Origin: Caldifarciminota bacterium
GTDB lineage: Bacteria; WOR-3; Hydrothermia; WGAB01
Reading direction: 5' to 3'
NCBI GenBank assembly: GCA_015489295.1
Contig: WGAB01000043.1
Span: 1-14,732, forward strand
Length of the DNA: 14,732 bases
Under the pieces are notes generated by a model. That model did no database searches and was not told the DNA's origin. It worked only from the letters and a program-made list of their open reading frames with translations. The position numbers were made by a program, and so were the translations under genes. Shown in pieces: positions 1 to 6,623 of the stretch. How positions within the stretch are numbered: the stretch's first letter is position 1; each line of letters starts with the position of its first letter.

Positions 1-414
1 CCCACGAACAGCGCCACCATCGGCATCCAGGGCGGCTCCGGGGCCAACGACTTTTACCTGCAGTACACCTACAACGGCGATCCCATAGAGCCCGCGGATT
101 CCCTGGCGATCCTGTTCTATCCCGAGGGGGTGGCGGTGCAGGAAGGGCCCGAACCCCGGGCCTACGGGTTCCGGTTCCTGAAGGCCGGAGCCTTCACCGG
201 CCCCCTCTGGTTTGAGGTGCCCCGGGCCGGCCTGTACCGCCTGGAGGCCTTTGACGCGGCCGGGCGGCGGGTGGCCGTGCTGCTCCGGCAGCGGCTGCAG
301 CCCGGGCGGTACCAGGTGGCCTGGAACCACACCGGGGCCTCCGGCGTGTACTTCCTGCGGCTCGTGGGGCCGCCGGGCGTGCGGGTGCAAAAGGTGTTGC
401 GGGTTCGGCGATAG
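1..414 (+). CDS. Secreted protein, C-terminal part, with type IX secretion-like sorting domain (5' truncated)
   Basis: The frame is open from the first base of the window to the TAG at 412-414, so this is the 3' end of a longer gene. An ATG at 130 is internal to the frame and is not taken as the start. The last ~75 codons look like the immunoglobulin-like C-terminal domain of type IX secretion (Por) substrates: an L-E-A-F-D-A-A-G-R-R-V strand, then a P-G-R-Y-Q-V-A-W turn, then S-G-V-Y-F-L-R-L, ending in a basic K-V-L-R-V-R-R tail. That domain directs export across the outer membrane and is then removed or anchored. The catalytic or adhesive part lies outside the window, so its function cannot be named. 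Assignment of the tail is by motif memory; the family of the whole protein is unknown. Confidence 0.75.
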   Translation, partial: PTNSATIGIQGGSGANDFYLQYTYNGDPIEPADSLAILFYPEGVAVQEGPEPRAYGFRFLKAGAFTGPLWFEVPRAGLYRLEAFDAAGRRVAVLLRQRLQPGRYQVAWNHTGASGVYFLRLVGPPGVRVQKVLRVRR

Positions 415-419
415 CAACG

Positions 420-441
420 AGCCGCCCTCAACGGGGCGGCT
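420..441. terminator. Short hairpin between converging genes
   Basis: Perfect 8-bp stem AGCCGCCC / GGGCGGCT (420-427 and 434-441) with a 6-nt loop. It lies just after the stop of the left-edge gene, and the stop codon of the converging minus-strand gene (428-430) is inside the loop. Neither side has a run of T, so it is at best a weak or factor-assisted terminator. Confidence 0.35.
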
Positions 442-1453
442 GGAACCGGATGAGCACGAGCGACCGGGGTTCCAGGGGGTGATCCCGGCCCACGGTGCGC
501 ACCCAGCCCTTCTGGCGCGCAGCGTTCCAGGAGCCGGCCTCCAGGAACCGCTCCAGGGGCACCACCTCGGCGCGGATGAACCCCCGGGCCAGGTCCTGAT
601 GGATCTCGGCCGCCGCCTCCAAAGCGGTGGCGCCGCGGTGGATCAGCCAGGCCCGGGCCTCCTGCTCGTTGGCCGTAAAGAAGGGCATGAGGTTTAGGGT
701 TTCCAGCCACACCTCGGCCAGGTGGTGCCGGAAATCGGTTTCCAGGCCGTAGGCCCGGCGCAGTTCGGCCTGCTCGGCCGGGTCCTCCAGGGTCTGGATC
801 TCCTCTTCCAGTTCCAGGGCGGTTTCTACAAAGGGCAGGCCCTTTTCCCGGAGCAGGTTTTCCAGGGCAGGTGCCGGGGCCTCCTCTCCCCGGTTGATCA
901 CCACGATCCGGGGCAAGAGCGTGAGGAAACCATAGCCCCGCAGGCGTTTGAGGTCGGCCTCCTTCAGGTCCAGCAGGCGGAGCGGCCGGTTGTTTTCCAG
1001 GAGGGCCACGGCCTGTTCCATCAGTTCGCCCAGGCGGCGATCGGCCTTGCCCGCCTGGATCTCCTTGCGCAGCCGCTGCCAGTGCCGCTCGGCGCTTTCC
1101 AGGTCGGTGATCACCAGGCGGAGATCCAGATCCTCAAAGTCGGCCACCGGATCGCGGGCGAAGGCGTTGACCACCTGCAAGAGCAGGTCAAAGCCGGCCA
1201 GGCTGTTGAAGATCTGGCCGGCGCGCTCCTCGGACCACAGTTTGCCGAAGCCTTCAAAGTCGTAGAGGTCGGCGCGGGGCGGGGTCACCCGGGCCGAGCC
1301 CATCACCCGGGCCAGGTCCTCCAGGCCCGGCACCGGCAGCGTCATCTGGCCGACGGCCGCAAAGAAGTCGCGGCCCGGCGTGGCGTGCTCGGCCAGCAGC
1401 CGGAACAGGGTGCTTTTGCCGGAAAAGGCGGTGCCGATGATGGCGGCCTTCAT
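428..1453 (-). CDS. Divergent YchF/OLA1-like P-loop NTPase
   Basis: 341 aa, slightly shorter than typical YchF (about 363 aa). An N-terminal nucleotide-binding domain carries a Walker A motif G-T-A-F-S-G-K-S-T at residues 7-15. A G3-like D-F-E-G-F-G is at 65-70, where YchF usually has D-I-A-G-L-V. N-R-G-E at 187-190 fits the N-x-x-E pattern that makes YchF prefer ATP over GTP. D-P-V-A-D-F-E-D-L-D-L at 101-111 matches the YchF helical-domain entry. The C-terminal ~85 residues are a recognisable YchF TGS-like domain (F-F-T-A-N-E-Q-E-A-R-A-W, I-H-Q-D-L-A-R-G-F-I-R-A-E-V). YchF proteins are ribosome- and stress-linked ATPases. This copy has unusual G1 and G3 motifs and is the last gene of an envelope-type operon, overlapping the kinase gene by 4 nt. 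It may be a paralogue rather than the housekeeping YchF. Confidence 0.8.
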   Translation of the reverse strand: MKAAIIGTAFSGKSTLFRLLAEHATPGRDFFAAVGQMTLPVPGLEDLARVMGSARVTPPRADLYDFEGFGKLWSEERAGQIFNSLAGFDLLLQVVNAFARDPVADFEDLDLRLVITDLESAERHWQRLRKEIQAGKADRRLGELMEQAVALLENNRPLRLLDLKEADLKRLRGYGFLTLLPRIVVINRGEEAPAPALENLLREKGLPFVETALELEEEIQTLEDPAEQAELRRAYGLETDFRHHLAEVWLETLNLMPFFTANEQEARAWLIHRGATALEAAAEIHQDLARGFIRAEVVPLERFLEAGSWNAARQKGWVRTVGRDHPLEPRSLVLIRFQPPR

Positions 1454-2631
1454 CGCGGGAACCTCAGTTCAAAGGTGGTTTCCACAAAGGGTTCGCTGCG
1501 CACCAGGCGTATTTTACCGCCGTGGATCTCCTCCACGATGCGCCGCACCAACAGCAGCCCCACGCCCCAGCCCCGTTCCTTGGTGGAAAAGGAGCGTTTG
1601 AACAGGAGTTTCAGGTACTCCCGGGGGATGCCCTTGCCGTTGTCGGACACCCGCAGCACGGCCTCGTCGCGGTCGCACATCAGGGAGATGCTGATCTGGC
1701 CGCCCTCGGGCCGGCGGGCCTCGTAGGCGTTCTTGAGCAGGTTTTCCAGCGCCCAGGAAAGAAGCTCGCGGTCGCCCCGGACGGTGCACCGGCCGGGCAG
1801 CGAAAGCCGGATCTCCATGTTGCGCACGATGCGATCGCGGGCCAGGTCCACGGTTTCCCGCACCACCTGGGCCAGGTCTACGGGTTCCAGGCGTTCCTCG
1901 CCTCCGATCTTGGAGAACCTTCGCAGGATGGCCGAGAGCCGTTGCAGGTCCTTTTCCATCTCGGCGAGAATCTGGGGGTCGGCGCCGGAGGCCTTCAGGA
2001 GTTCCAGCCAGCCCCACAGCGACGACACGGGCACCCCCATCTGGTGGGCCAGGCCCTTGGCGAAGCTCGCCCAGAAGTCCTTGAGGGTGTAATCCTGGAA
2101 CGAGTGGGCCGCCCACATGAGGCCGGCGAAGGTCAGCCCGCCGACCACAAGCAGCAAAAAGGGCAGCACCTGCAGGAAGGTGGCGATCGGGGGCAGGCCG
2201 TAGTACAGGTAGCCCACCACCCGGTTCCGGGCCACGATGGGCACCGGCGCGTGCAGCTTTTTGAGCCGGGCGATGGTGCGCAGGATCTTCAGGTAATCGG
2301 GGTCGTGCTTCAGGCGGTTGGGATGCTGGAGCTCCTCGGCCGTGAACCGGTCGGGCGGCACGCCGATGCGGTGCCAGGCCCGGGGCAGGCCGAGTTCATC
2401 GGTCACCACGATGGGGAAGTCCACATCCTGCAGCACCCGCCGCAGGGTTTGGGCCACCTGGGGCCGCTCCAGGGAGGGCACCAGGAGTTCGGAAAGCAGC
2501 AGGGCCACGAGCCGGGAGGTGCGGTTCACCTGCTGTTCCACGGTGGAAAGCATGAGCCGGGCGGTGCCCAGCGACACGAGGAGCAGCACCGCCAGCGAAA
2601 CCAGCACATAGGGCAGAAGGCGGGAACGCAT
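1450..2631 (-). CDS. Membrane sensor histidine kinase
   Basis: 393 aa. Membrane segments are predicted at about residues 5-29 and 152-174, enclosing a ~120-residue extracytoplasmic sensor region. Cytoplasmic kinase core: the H-box A-H-Q-M-G-V-P-V-S-S-L carries the phospho-acceptor His196; N-box E-N-L-L-K-N-A at 296-302; G1 box D-N-G-K-G-I at 330-335; F-box region F-K-R-S-F-S-T-K; G2-like G-W-G-V-G-L-L-L at 354-361. The enzyme should autophosphorylate on His196 and pass phosphate to a response regulator, but no regulator gene is in the window. It starts 3 nt after the ABC exporter stop and overlaps the YchF-like gene by 4 nt, so its signal may concern the envelope material this operon handles (inference). 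Confidence 0.88.
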   Translation of the reverse strand: MRSRLLPYVLVSLAVLLLVSLGTARLMLSTVEQQVNRTSRLVALLLSELLVPSLERPQVAQTLRRVLQDVDFPIVVTDELGLPRAWHRIGVPPDRFTAEELQHPNRLKHDPDYLKILRTIARLKKLHAPVPIVARNRVVGYLYYGLPPIATFLQVLPFLLLVVGGLTFAGLMWAAHSFQDYTLKDFWASFAKGLAHQMGVPVSSLWGWLELLKASGADPQILAEMEKDLQRLSAILRRFSKIGGEERLEPVDLAQVVRETVDLARDRIVRNMEIRLSLPGRCTVRGDRELLSWALENLLKNAYEARRPEGGQISISLMCDRDEAVLRVSDNGKGIPREYLKLLFKRSFSTKERGWGVGLLLVRRIVEEIHGGKIRLVRSEPFVETTFELRFPR

Positions 2632-2634
2632 GGC

Positions 2635-4419
2635 TCAGGCTCCCTGCTGCAGGGTGTAAAAGTCGCGGTACAGGTCGCAGGCCTTCAGGAGTTCGGCGTG
2701 GGTGCCGCGGCAGGCAATGCGTCCCTCGTGGATTACCAGGATCTGGTCGGCGCGTTCCACGGTGCTCAGGCGGTGGGCGATGATCAGCGCCGTGCGGTCC
2801 TCCAGGAACGCCCACAGGGTTTCCTGGATCTCGGCGTCGGTTTTGGGGTCCAGGTGGCTCGTGACCTCGTCCAGCACCACGATCTCGGCGCCCCTGAGGA
2901 TGGCCCGGGCCAGGGCGATGCGCTGCTTTTCGCCGCCGGAAAGGGCCGTGGCCCGTTCGCCCAGGTGGGTCTCATAGCCCTGGGGCAGTTGCCGGATGAA
3001 CTCGTGGGCGCGGGCCTGCCGGGCGGCCTGTTCCACCTCCTCCGGCGAAGCCTCGGGCCGCGCATAGGCGATGTTCTCCCGCACGGTGCCGGAAAACAGG
3101 AGCACCGTTTGGGGCACCAGCGCCACATGCCTTCGGTAGGAGCGGAGATCGTATTCCCTGAGGTCCACGCCGTCCACGAGGATCCGGCCGGAGGTGGGCG
3201 GGTAAAAGCCCAAAAGCAGATCGGCAATGGTGGTTTTGCCGGCGCCCGAAGGCCCCACCAGGGCAATCTTCTGGCCCTTTTTCAGGGTGAACGACACCTC
3301 GGAGAGCACCGGCCGATCGGGCCGGTACGCGAAGGACACCCGGTCAAACACGATTTCCCGCCGGAGCCCCGGAAACTCGCGGGTGCCGCTGGTTTCCCGT
3401 TCCTGCGACCGGAGGATTTCCAGCAGCCGGACCCCGGCGCCCAGGCCGTGCTGCAGGATGGCGTTGGCGTTGGAGATCCGTTTAAAGGGCGCCATCAGCG
3501 AAAGGGCGCCGGCCAGGAACACGAAGAAGCGGTCGGGCGTCAACGCATGGTCCACAAAGATGAGCCGGGCGCCGTACAGAAGGATCAGGGCGGCCGCCAG
3601 GGACGACAGAAACTCGGTCAACGGCGAACCCAGGGCCCGCAGGAACTCCCGGCGTTTCAGGGCCCGGTAAAAGGCCCGGGTCCGGCTCCGGAACCGGCGG
3701 GCCTCCAAGGGCTCCATGCCGAAGCCCTTGACCGTGCGGATCGCCTCCAGGGTCTCAGCCAGGTGCTTGCCCAGTTCGGCCATGCGGTCCTGAACCCGCT
3801 TGGAGCGTTTGCGGATCCGCCGGCCGATGAGCACGATCAGGTAGGAGAACACCGGCACCACCAGAAAGGCGAACAGGGTGAGCCGCCAGCTGGCCAGAAG
3901 CGCGATGATCAGGTACATGAGGGCGTTGCTGCCCTCCTTGACCATTTCAAAAAGGCCGTTGGTGATCGTGTTCTTCACCTGGTTGACATCGCTGAGGAAC
4001 CGGGCGACCCATTCGCCGGTGGACGCCTGTTCCACCCGGGACACCGGAAACTGCAGCACCTTTTCGTACAGTTCGTTGCGCAGGTCGCGGGCGATGCGCT
4101 CCTGCAGCATCACCGTTAAAAAGCGCTGCAGATAGGCAAACAGGCTCTTGAAGAAGAACAGCACCACGATGGCCACGGCCAGCCGCTGCACAGCCTCCAT
4201 GGGCGGAATGCCAGCGATCCAGCGGCTCAGGCGGTCCAGCAGGGAACTGTGGGCGCCGGGCACGGCCAGGGCCTGGCCGCCGCTGAAGAGCACCTTCAAC
4301 AGAGGCGAAAGGAAGGCCAGCGACACGCCGTTGAGCAGCGAATACCCGAAGATGGCCACCAGCACGAAGAAGGTGCGCACCTTGTGGCGGCCCAACAGCT
4401 GCAGGAGGTACCGGATCAT
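2635..4419 (-). CDS. MsbA-like ABC exporter, fused membrane and ATPase domains
   Basis: 594 aa, the usual size of a half-transporter that works as a homodimer. The N-terminal ~330 residues contain about six membrane helices, with obvious ones near 14-45, 80-100, 166-200 and 270-305. The ATPase domain has Walker A G-P-S-G-A-G-K-T at 389-396, Q-loop Gln437, signature L-S-G-G-E at 493-497, Walker B I-V-V-L-D-E at 513-518 and switch His549, so all ATPase motifs are intact. The family exports lipids, lipid-linked glycans or drugs; MsbA flips lipid A-core across the inner membrane. Placement directly after a GT9-like gene (4-nt overlap) favours a lipid or glycolipid substrate over a drug, but substrate cannot be read from sequence. 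Confidence 0.92.
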   Translation of the reverse strand: MIRYLLQLLGRHKVRTFFVLVAIFGYSLLNGVSLAFLSPLLKVLFSGGQALAVPGAHSSLLDRLSRWIAGIPPMEAVQRLAVAIVVLFFFKSLFAYLQRFLTVMLQERIARDLRNELYEKVLQFPVSRVEQASTGEWVARFLSDVNQVKNTITNGLFEMVKEGSNALMYLIIALLASWRLTLFAFLVVPVFSYLIVLIGRRIRKRSKRVQDRMAELGKHLAETLEAIRTVKGFGMEPLEARRFRSRTRAFYRALKRREFLRALGSPLTEFLSSLAAALILLYGARLIFVDHALTPDRFFVFLAGALSLMAPFKRISNANAILQHGLGAGVRLLEILRSQERETSGTREFPGLRREIVFDRVSFAYRPDRPVLSEVSFTLKKGQKIALVGPSGAGKTTIADLLLGFYPPTSGRILVDGVDLREYDLRSYRRHVALVPQTVLLFSGTVRENIAYARPEASPEEVEQAARQARAHEFIRQLPQGYETHLGERATALSGGEKQRIALARAILRGAEIVVLDEVTSHLDPKTDAEIQETLWAFLEDRTALIIAHRLSTVERADQILVIHEGRIACRGTHAELLKACDLYRDFYTLQQGA

Positions 4420-5303
4420 CGCCGAAACAGTGCCTTCAGGGTTTCCTCCAGGGACTCCATGTTCTCCCAGAGGCGCAGGCGGTCGCTTTCCTCAAAGGCC
4501 CGCTCGGTTTTCCGGAGGAGCACGGGAATCCCCAGGTCCAGCGCCATGGGCAGGAATAGGGAATCCTCGCCGATGTAGAGGTCCGCCAGCGAAAGGAGGG
4601 CCAGTTGCTCCAGGGGGTGGTACCGGGTGATGTCCAGGCCCCGATCGGCCTTGCCGGTGTGCAGGAAGGTCACGCGCACGAGCTGGGCCTCAATGCGGTC
4701 CAGGTCGCGCTCCTGGAGCTGGGTATCCAGGAACACGAGTTTCCGGTCGGGCGTGTGGCCCCGGTACACCAGTTCGTTCCACATCTTGCCCTTGAGTTCA
4801 GGGGAAGACACGGGCTGCAGGTTCACGAGGGGAATCTGGAAGATCCGGCACAGGGCCTCGTAGGGACGGGGCTTCTGGAAATCCGTGCTCACCAGCAGGT
4901 TGTAGAAGGGGAAACTCTCGGGATCAAAGGACACCCGGTACTCGGCCTGCACCTCGCGGGGAAACTCCCGATACGGGGAAGGCGGGCGGGAGAAATCCAG
5001 CAGGATATCCACGGGCTCCGGGGTTTCCGGCGGCCAGAGTTCCAGGTCGTGCACCCGATAGGCCTCCAGCCAGGGCCGGTACGACCGGCCCCGGGGTTCC
5101 AGGATGTAGCGGGGGGTGGCCTGGAAGTACCGCAGCACCGATACGATGGTCTTCAGGGCCAGGCCGAAGTCGTAGGCGTTTTCCGGCAGCAGCACGAGCA
5201 CCCGGCTCTGGGGGTCGAAGCGGGCGCAGAAGCGGATTCTGGGGGTGTCGTAGGCGGTACGGCGGAACACCCGCAGGATCTTCTGGAACCAGGGGAGTTT
5301 CAT
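4416..5303 (-). CDS. Putative glycosyltransferase, GT9 (heptosyltransferase)-like fold
   Basis: 295 aa with no signal peptide. Residues 34-62 read like the first Rossmann strand and helix of ADP-heptose:LPS heptosyltransferases (V-L-V-L-L-P-E-N followed by G-L-A-L-K-T-I). The C-terminal half has the typical GT9 nucleotide-sugar site pattern: H-P-L-E-Q-L-A-L-L-S-L-A-D-L-Y-I-G-E-D-S at 229-248, then a helix and A-L-D-L-G-I-P-V-L at 254-262. In GT9 enzymes the G-x-D-S turn contacts the donor. The usual GT9 length is nearer 330-350 aa, so this is a short and diverged member. It overlaps its neighbours by 4 nt on both sides. Role in lipooligosaccharide or another surface glycan is inferred from that context. 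The family call is moderate; the substrate is unknown. Confidence 0.55.
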   Translation of the reverse strand: MKLPWFQKILRVFRRTAYDTPRIRFCARFDPQSRVLVLLPENAYDFGLALKTIVSVLRYFQATPRYILEPRGRSYRPWLEAYRVHDLELWPPETPEPVDILLDFSRPPSPYREFPREVQAEYRVSFDPESFPFYNLLVSTDFQKPRPYEALCRIFQIPLVNLQPVSSPELKGKMWNELVYRGHTPDRKLVFLDTQLQERDLDRIEAQLVRVTFLHTGKADRGLDITRYHPLEQLALLSLADLYIGEDSLFLPMALDLGIPVLLRKTERAFEESDRLRLWENMESLEETLKALFRR

Positions 5304-6103
5304 GGGATGCCGCCGAAGGCCTCCCGCACCAGGGGCAGGAGTTCGCGAACCACGGGTTCCGGGCCGGCCAGGACATTGCCGGTTTCCAGGTACCGGTCGC
5401 CGCCCTGGAAATCGGTGACCACGCCGCCGGCCTCCTGCACCAGCAGGGCGCCGGCCGCGATGTCCCAGCCCGAGAGCCCAAACTCAAAGAAGCCGTCCAC
5501 CACGCCTGCCGCCGTCATGGCCAGGTCCAGGGCGGCCGACCCGGCCCGCCGCACACCGGAGGCCGCCAGGAAGATGCGGCGAAAGGCCACAAGGTAGGGG
5601 TCCAGCATGTGCTTGGCCCGGAAAGGGAAGCCCGTGGCGATCAGGGTGCCGGCCAGGCCGGTGCGACCGGATACCCGGAGCCGCCGATGGTTCCGGTAGG
5701 CGCCGCCGCCCCGCCGGCCGGCGAACAGGTCCCGGCGCAGCGGTTCGTACACCACGCCCAGCACGGGCCGACCCTCCTGGATCAGCGCCACGGACACCGA
5801 AAAGAAGGGAAACCCGTGGATGTAGTTGGTAGTGCCATCTAAGGGATCCACAAGCCAGAACACCTCGGCCTCTTCCCCGCCCTCTTCTTCACCCAGGAAG
5901 GGGAGATCCGGGTACTGCGACCGCAGGAAGGCCCGGATCGTTTCCTCGGATTCCCGGTCCACGCGGGTCACGAAGTCGTTGACCGCCTTGGTTTCCACCT
6001 CCGAGGGTTTCAGTTTCCCAAAGTTTTCCAGGAGAACCCGGGACCCCACGATGGCGGCCTGCACGGCCGTGTCCAGTAAAACATCCAGGTTGAGAGACCT
6101 CAT
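5300..6103 (-). CDS. suhB: Inositol-1-monophosphatase family phosphatase (SuhB-like)
   Basis: 267 aa, the normal family length. Metal-binding and catalytic motifs are all present: G-E-E-E-G at 71-75, the signature W-L-V-D-P-L-D-G-T-T-N at 83-93 with metal ligands Asp86 and Asp89, and S-G-W-D-I-A-A-G at 211-218 with the third-site Asp214. The Mg2+-dependent enzyme removes phosphate from inositol-1-phosphate or related sugar phosphates. E. coli SuhB also acts as an RNA-polymerase antitermination cofactor, a possible second role that sequence cannot show. It is the first gene of the operon. The ATG at 6103 has no clear Shine-Dalgarno sequence. In this setting it may supply or dephosphorylate a polar head group or sugar for the downstream genes (inference). 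Confidence 0.9.
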   Translation of the reverse strand: MRSLNLDVLLDTAVQAAIVGSRVLLENFGKLKPSEVETKAVNDFVTRVDRESEETIRAFLRSQYPDLPFLGEEEGGEEAEVFWLVDPLDGTTNYIHGFPFFSVSVALIQEGRPVLGVVYEPLRRDLFAGRRGGGAYRNHRRLRVSGRTGLAGTLIATGFPFRAKHMLDPYLVAFRRIFLAASGVRRAGSAALDLAMTAAGVVDGFFEFGLSGWDIAAGALLVQEAGGVVTDFQGGDRYLETGNVLAGPEPVVRELLPLVREAFGGIP

Positions 6104-6128
6104 GGGTTTTTCGTTGGAGCCGAACCTG

Positions 6129-6156
6129 TTGACACCTCAACGGCTTCCGCTATATT
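6129..6156 (+). promoter_or_regulatory. Sigma-70-type promoter of the tRNA-Cys/tRNA-Leu unit
   Basis: A consensus -35 TTGACA (6129-6134) is followed after 16 nt by TATATT (6151-6156). The expected start near 6163 is about 6 nt before the first base of tRNA-Cys. This is the best-matching promoter in the window. Confidence 0.75.
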
Positions 6157-6182
6157 CTACTTGACGACGGCGGCGTAGCCAA
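6154..6182 (-). promoter_or_regulatory. Possible divergent promoter of the suhB operon
   Basis: On the minus strand, TTGGCT (6177-6182) and TAGAAT (6154-6159) are 17 nt apart. The -10 shares 6154-6156 with the -10 of the plus-strand tRNA promoter, and the -35 lies inside tRNA-Cys. It would start RNA near 6147, about 44 nt before the ATG at 6103. Confidence 0.4.
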
Positions 6183-6242
6183 GTGGACCAAGGCGGCGGA
6201 TTGCAAATCCGCTATTCCCGGGTTCGAATCCCGGCGCCGCCT
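6169..6242 (+). tRNA. tRNA-Cys (anticodon GCA)
   Basis: A full cloverleaf folds by eye. The acceptor stem GGCGGCG pairs with CGCCGCC; the anticodon stem GCGGA/TCCGC encloses loop TTGCAAA with GCA at 6203-6205; the T stem CCGGG/CCCGG encloses TTCGAAT. The discriminator base is T (6242), as expected for tRNA-Cys. The CCA end is not encoded. Confidence 0.95.
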
Positions 6243-6250
6243 CTTTCTGT

Positions 6251-6333
6251 GCCGGGGTGGCGGAATGGCAGACGCAGGGGACTTAAAATCCCCTGGGGGA
6301 AACCCCGTGCGGGTTCGAGTCCCGCCCCCGGCA
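6251..6333 (+). tRNA. tRNA-Leu (anticodon UAA)
   Basis: The acceptor stem GCCGGGG (6251-6257) pairs with CCCCGGC (6326-6332) and the discriminator is A. The anticodon stem GGGGA/TCCCC encloses CTTAAAA with TAA at 6284-6286. A long variable arm confirms class II. It starts 8 nt after tRNA-Cys and shares that promoter. CCA is not encoded. Confidence 0.95.
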
Positions 6334-6401
6334 TCCGGAACCCGGTGAAACGACCGTCCCTTCTGGATCTTTACCTCTCCCTCTCGGCCGAAGAGGGCCC
6401 C

Positions 6402-6623
6402 ATGGAACTGGAACCCTTCCTGGAACGGCTCCGGAAGGGGGAATTCGGCCCCTATTCCGCCGAGGAAATCCGGGCCTTCCTGGACCAGATGTACGAAAAT
6501 GTGGTGGCGTCACTCTATGCCTTTGCCGAGGAGCATCCGGGCCTGGACCCGGACCTCCTGGAGCAACGGCTTCGCGAAGAGTTTGAACGGTTCCAAAAAC
6601 TCAGGGAAAGGATGGGCGTATGA
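6402..6623 (+). CDS. Small helical protein of unknown function
   Basis: 73 aa from the ATG at 6402, which has GAGGG about 4 nt upstream. A GTG at 6345 in the same frame would add 19 residues (V-K-R-P-S-L-L-D-L-Y...) and would start 11 nt after the tRNA, so the start is uncertain. The protein is charged and reads as two or three amphipathic helices (F-L-E-R-L-R-K-G-E-F, A-E-E-I-R-A-F-L-D-Q-M-Y, L-L-E-Q-R-L-R-E-E-F). I recognise no family. Its stop overlaps the ATG of the peptidase gene (ATGA), so the two are almost certainly translated together. Upstream reading frame through the two tRNAs is an artefact. Confidence 0.7.
   Translation: MELEPFLERLRKGEFGPYSAEEIRAFLDQMYENVVASLYAFAEEHPGLDPDLLEQRLREEFERFQKLRERMGV

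Noticed and set aside
722..1726. 334-codon plus-strand open frame opposite the YchF-like gene
   Set aside because: Shadow frame of a gene with Walker and TGS-like motifs; composition biased and without its own start signals.
1522..4119. 865-codon plus-strand open frame
   Set aside because: It lies antisense to the kinase and ABC exporter genes, both of which show full sets of family motifs. The G+C-rich sequence keeps the opposite frame open, and its translation is low in complexity, rich in G, Q, H and P.
6183..6401. Upstream extension of the small gene through both tRNAs
   Set aside because: The frame is open by chance across tRNA-Cys and tRNA-Leu; translation of structured tRNA genes is not plausible.
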